A stretch of DNA of 16,515 nt from assembly GCA_027346205.1 (NCBI GenBank), contig DAIESR010000218.1, positions 1-16,515 on the forward strand, given 5' to 3'. Positions 14,980 through 16,515 of the stretch are shown here, piece after piece. Below the pieces are notes generated by a model. The model saw nothing but the letters and a program-made list of their open reading frames with translations, did not search any database and was not told the DNA's origin. The stretch comes from Beijerinckiaceae bacterium. GTDB lineage: Bacteria > Pseudomonadota > Alphaproteobacteria > Rhizobiales > Beijerinckiaceae. Both the position numbers and the translations under genes were made by a program. Each line of letters opens with the position of its first letter. Within the stretch, counting starts at the first letter, position 1.

Positions 14980-15110
14980 CCTTCTCCCTGTGGGGGAAGG
15001 TGCCGAGCGCAGCGAGGCGGATGAGGGGTTACCATGTTGTTCGAGATTGCAGCATCGCAACCTCTCACCCGCCGCCTCCGGCGGCACCCTCTCCCATAGG
15101 GAGAGGGTTT
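14980..15110. repeat. Compound palindromic intergenic repeat between convergent genes
   Basis: Three hairpins are visible: CCTTCTCCC/GGGGGAAGG (14980-15000), GCCGCC/GGCGGC (15071-15085), and the perfect CCCTCTCCC/GGGAGAGGG (15087-15107) followed by TTT. The outer segments 15016-15030 and 15059-15073 pair at 13 of 15 positions, so the whole can fold as one long structure. Its wording (CTCCCTGTGGGGGAAGGTG ... CACCCTCTCCCAYAGGGAGAGGG-like) is that of a very common repeat in Hyphomicrobiales genomes. It sits between the end of the RND gene and the end of pxpA and probably terminates both; the TTT after the last hairpin suits the plus strand. Confidence 0.7.
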
Positions 15111-15118
15111 GCGCAGGC

Positions 15119-15883
15119 TCACACCCCCGCAAAAGGCTTCAGCGCAATGCCCGCCGCCTCCAACCGCCGACGCACCGCGCGCGCCATGGCGACTGCATTC
15201 GGCGTATCGCCATGCACGCAGATGGACTGGATGGAGACAGGAATGCGCTGACCCGTGACGGCGATCAAAGCGCCTTCCGTCACCATCGCAAGAACACGTG
15301 TCGCGACCGCTTCGGGATCATGCAGCACCGCCCCATCTTGCGTGCGCGGCAGCAGCAGCCCGCACTCCGTATAGGCGCGATCGGCGAAGATTTCGGAGAC
15401 GACTGTAAGCCTCTCTGCAACGCCCGCCTGTTCGAGTGCGCTGCGGGTGACGGCAAGAAAAGCGAGATCTGGATCGACAGCACGCACAGCGCGGGCGATC
15501 GCGCGGGCGACGTCATGATCCTCCATCGCGATATTGCTCAAGGCGCCATGCGGTTTCACATGGGTGATTCTATGCCCGGCATAGGCGGCGAGCGCCTGTG
15601 CGGCGCCAATCTGATAGGCGACGAGGCGTTCAATTTCCCTGGGAGAAAATGGCAGGCGACGGCGGCCGAAACCCCAAAGATCGGGAAAGCCCGGATGGGC
15701 GCCGACGGCAACCCCATTCTCCTTGGCGATGCGAAAGGTCGTAGCCATCACTTCCGGATCGCCGGCATGAAAGCCGCAGGCGACATTGGCGCTGGTGACG
15801 ATCGCGAGCATGGCCGCATCATCGCCCATCTCATAGACGCCAAAGCTCTCGCCACAATCGCAATTGAGATCGACGCTCTGCAT
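15119..15883 (-). CDS. pxpA: 5-oxoprolinase subunit PxpA (LamB/YcsF family)
   Basis: This 254-residue protein carries the family blocks in order: [13 protein letters not shown] at the N-terminus, [43 protein letters not shown], then [17 protein letters not shown] and [11 protein letters not shown]. PxpA works with PxpB and PxpC in the ATP-dependent cleavage of 5-oxo-L-proline to glutamate, in the cytoplasm. The ATG at 15883 places the family's usual MxxVDLNxDxGE start; an upstream extension to 15949 lacks similarity. No good ribosome-binding sequence precedes it. pxpB and pxpC are not adjacent in this window, although they are commonly neighbours. The gene converges on the RND gene across the compound repeat. 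Confidence 0.92.
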   Translation of the reverse strand: MQSVDLNCDCGESFGVYEMGDDAAMLAIVTSANVACGFHAGDPEVMATTFRIAKENGVAVGAHPGFPDLWGFGRRRLPFSPREIERLVAYQIGAAQALAAYAGHRITHVKPHGALSNIAMEDHDVARAIARAVRAVDPDLAFLAVTRSALEQAGVAERLTVVSEIFADRAYTECGLLLPRTQDGAVLHDPEAVATRVLAMVTEGALIAVTGQRIPVSIQSICVHGDTPNAVAMARAVRRRLEAAGIALKPFAGV

Positions 15884-15995
15884 GAATGAACCAAAGGATA
15901 TCGCCGCATGAAGATGCGCGGCACCTCTTATGATCGCATGCGGGACCAAGAAACGGCAAGAATCGTATCAAACTGCTAAAGTTCAAATTCCAACG

Positions 15996-16001
15996 TTGAC
16001 A
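15996..16001 (+). promoter_or_regulatory. Possible -35 element for the winged-helix-like gene
   Basis: A perfect TTGACA stands 57 nt upstream of the ATG at 16058. The -10 is unclear (AACTAT about 18 nt downstream), so the call is tentative. The surrounding 170 bp between pxpA and this gene are AT-rich and hold no other feature I can name. Confidence 0.3.
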
Positions 16002-16057
16002 TCGATTCGTTTCTTCAAGAACTATCACCACAAATGCCAATTCTGGAGGGTCTTAAG

Positions 16058-16384
16058 ATGGTAAGGGCGCCCCGCACTAGACTGCGAGAATCCGAGGCGC
16101 GCATACTCGCGCTCCGCATTGCAGCAACGCTGCCTGACAACGAAGCGACAACAACTCAAATCAAAGAACTGATGCCTAGCTACGTCGCTTTGACCCCTAT
16201 CGATCTCGAACCAAGCGACACAAGGCCTAACGAGCAGAAATGGCAGCAGGTCGTAGGAAATGTCATTTCGCATATCGGCAGCAGCACAAGCATTTTTACC
16301 AAAGGGTACGCCGAACGAACTGATGATGGCCTTAGAGTAACGCAAGCTGGCCTTAGTTTTTTAGACTCTTTAGAAGAGCTTTGA
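16058..16384 (+). CDS. Small winged-helix-like protein, resembling an Mrr N-terminal domain
   Basis: This 108-residue protein starts at an ATG 7 nt after GGAGGG. An N-terminal helix (SEARILALRIAATLP) leads to TTTQIKELMPSYVALTPIDL, then NEQKWQQVVGNVISHIGSSTSI, and a wing-like YAERTDDGLRVTQAGLSFLDSL. The order helix, TQIKE helix, 'W...V..VISH' helix, then aromatic-E-x-x-D-x-G-x-R-x-T-x-x-G beta wing recalls winged-helix domains such as Mrr_N, found on restriction endonucleases and on stand-alone proteins in mobile regions. No nuclease domain is attached. Codon use is more AT-rich than the neighbours, suggesting transfer. Its last 15 bp overlap the end of the convergent methyltransferase-like gene. 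The resemblance is by pattern only; function unproven. Confidence 0.6.
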   Translation: MVRAPRTRLRESEARILALRIAATLPDNEATTTQIKELMPSYVALTPIDLEPSDTRPNEQKWQQVVGNVISHIGSSTSIFTKGYAERTDDGLRVTQAGLSFLDSLEEL

Positions 16385-16515
16385 ATACTTGGCTTTATAT
16401 CCCGGCTTAAACCACTTCAGCTCTGTAGGTCCAACGGCGTCCTTGTCCCAAACAAACCACGCATAGGCGGTCGTTCCGGAACCTTTCTGCGTCGCCCCGG
16501 CGGGATAGAATGTTA
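16370..16515 (-). CDS. C-terminus of a probable SAM-dependent methyltransferase (partial)
   Basis: The minus-strand frame entering from the right edge reads TFYPAGATQKGSGTTAYAWF, then VWDKDAVGPTELKWFKPGYK and AKYSKLF, ending at a TAA (16372-16370): 47 residues. An 'AxFVWxK/R...G.TELKWF.PG' end is a pattern I associate with C-termini of phage- and plasmid-type DNA or class I methyltransferases in alphaproteobacteria. The catalytic region lies outside the window, so the assignment is tentative, but the frame is clearly coding-like. It overlaps the 3' end of the convergent winged-helix-like gene by 15 bp. Confidence 0.5.
   Translation of the reverse strand, partial: TFYPAGATQKGSGTTAYAWFVWDKDAVGPTELKWFKPGYKAKYSKLF

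Noticed and set aside
14951..15889. Plus-strand 312-codon open frame after the RND gene
   Set aside because: It covers the palindromic repeat and the antisense of pxpA; no start signal or motif.
1..16515. CRISPR array, tRNA or rRNA genes
   Set aside because: No regularly spaced direct repeats with unique spacers were seen, and no tRNA cloverleaf or conserved rRNA segment was recognised on either strand.

Overview
The window looks like chromosome of an alphaproteobacterium of the order Hyphomicrobiales (Rhizobiales), plausibly Beijerinckiaceae or a relative. The grounds are a complete PhyR/NepR/EcfG general stress response module, GGAAC-N16-CGTT promoters of the EcfG type, high GC, several intergenic palindromes typical of this group, and housekeeping genes of alphaproteobacterial flavour. 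The genus cannot be fixed from the sequence alone.

Layout. (1) 1-1765 is insertion-sequence debris: the C-terminal end of an ISAs1-type transposase carrying an in-frame TAG (plus strand), immediately followed by an IS110-family element (minus strand). That element appears to be of IS1111-like architecture, with about 250 bp of structured non-coding DNA downstream of the recombinase. (2) 1761-4286 (minus strand) carries a small secreted protein whose 3' end coincides with the IS end, a Tat-exported OpgD/MdoD-like glucan protein, and a small two-helix membrane protein. (3) 4287-4632 is an intergenic region with a nested palindrome. (4) 4633-6222 is a gamma-glutamyltransferase-family Ntn hydrolase. 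(5) 6223-10431 is a stress island: two KGG-motif stress proteins on opposite strands, a DUF883 (ElaB/YqjD-like) plus holin-like membrane protein operon, phyR (minus), and divergently nepR-ecfG (plus). Three well-formed EcfG-type promoters lie in front of the two KGG genes and of nepR-ecfG, so the regulator and probable target genes sit together. (6) 10655-14936 encodes a heavy-metal-type RND efflux pair: an adaptor that seems to lack a lipoyl domain, and a CzcA/CusA-like pump with a frameshift near 14370. (7) 14980-15110 is a compound palindromic repeat between convergent genes. (8) 15119-15883 (minus) is pxpA, 5-oxoprolinase subunit A. (9) 16058-16515 is a compositionally different end: a small winged-helix-like protein and, convergent and overlapping it, the C-terminus of a probable SAM-dependent methyltransferase running off the window.

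How the genes work together. Under stress, PhyR is phosphorylated on its receiver Asp and its sigma-like domain sequesters NepR, which frees EcfG to transcribe GGAAC/CGTT promoters. Here these include its own operon and, by promoter sequence, both KGG genes. The RND pair would export metal ions but is probably disabled if the frameshift is real. Gamma-glutamyltransferase and PxpA could both feed glutamate or oxoproline recycling, but they are not in an operon here. The least explained parts are the IS110 non-coding region (candidate bridge RNA), the nested palindrome at 4411-4624, and the winged-helix/methyltransferase pair at the right edge.
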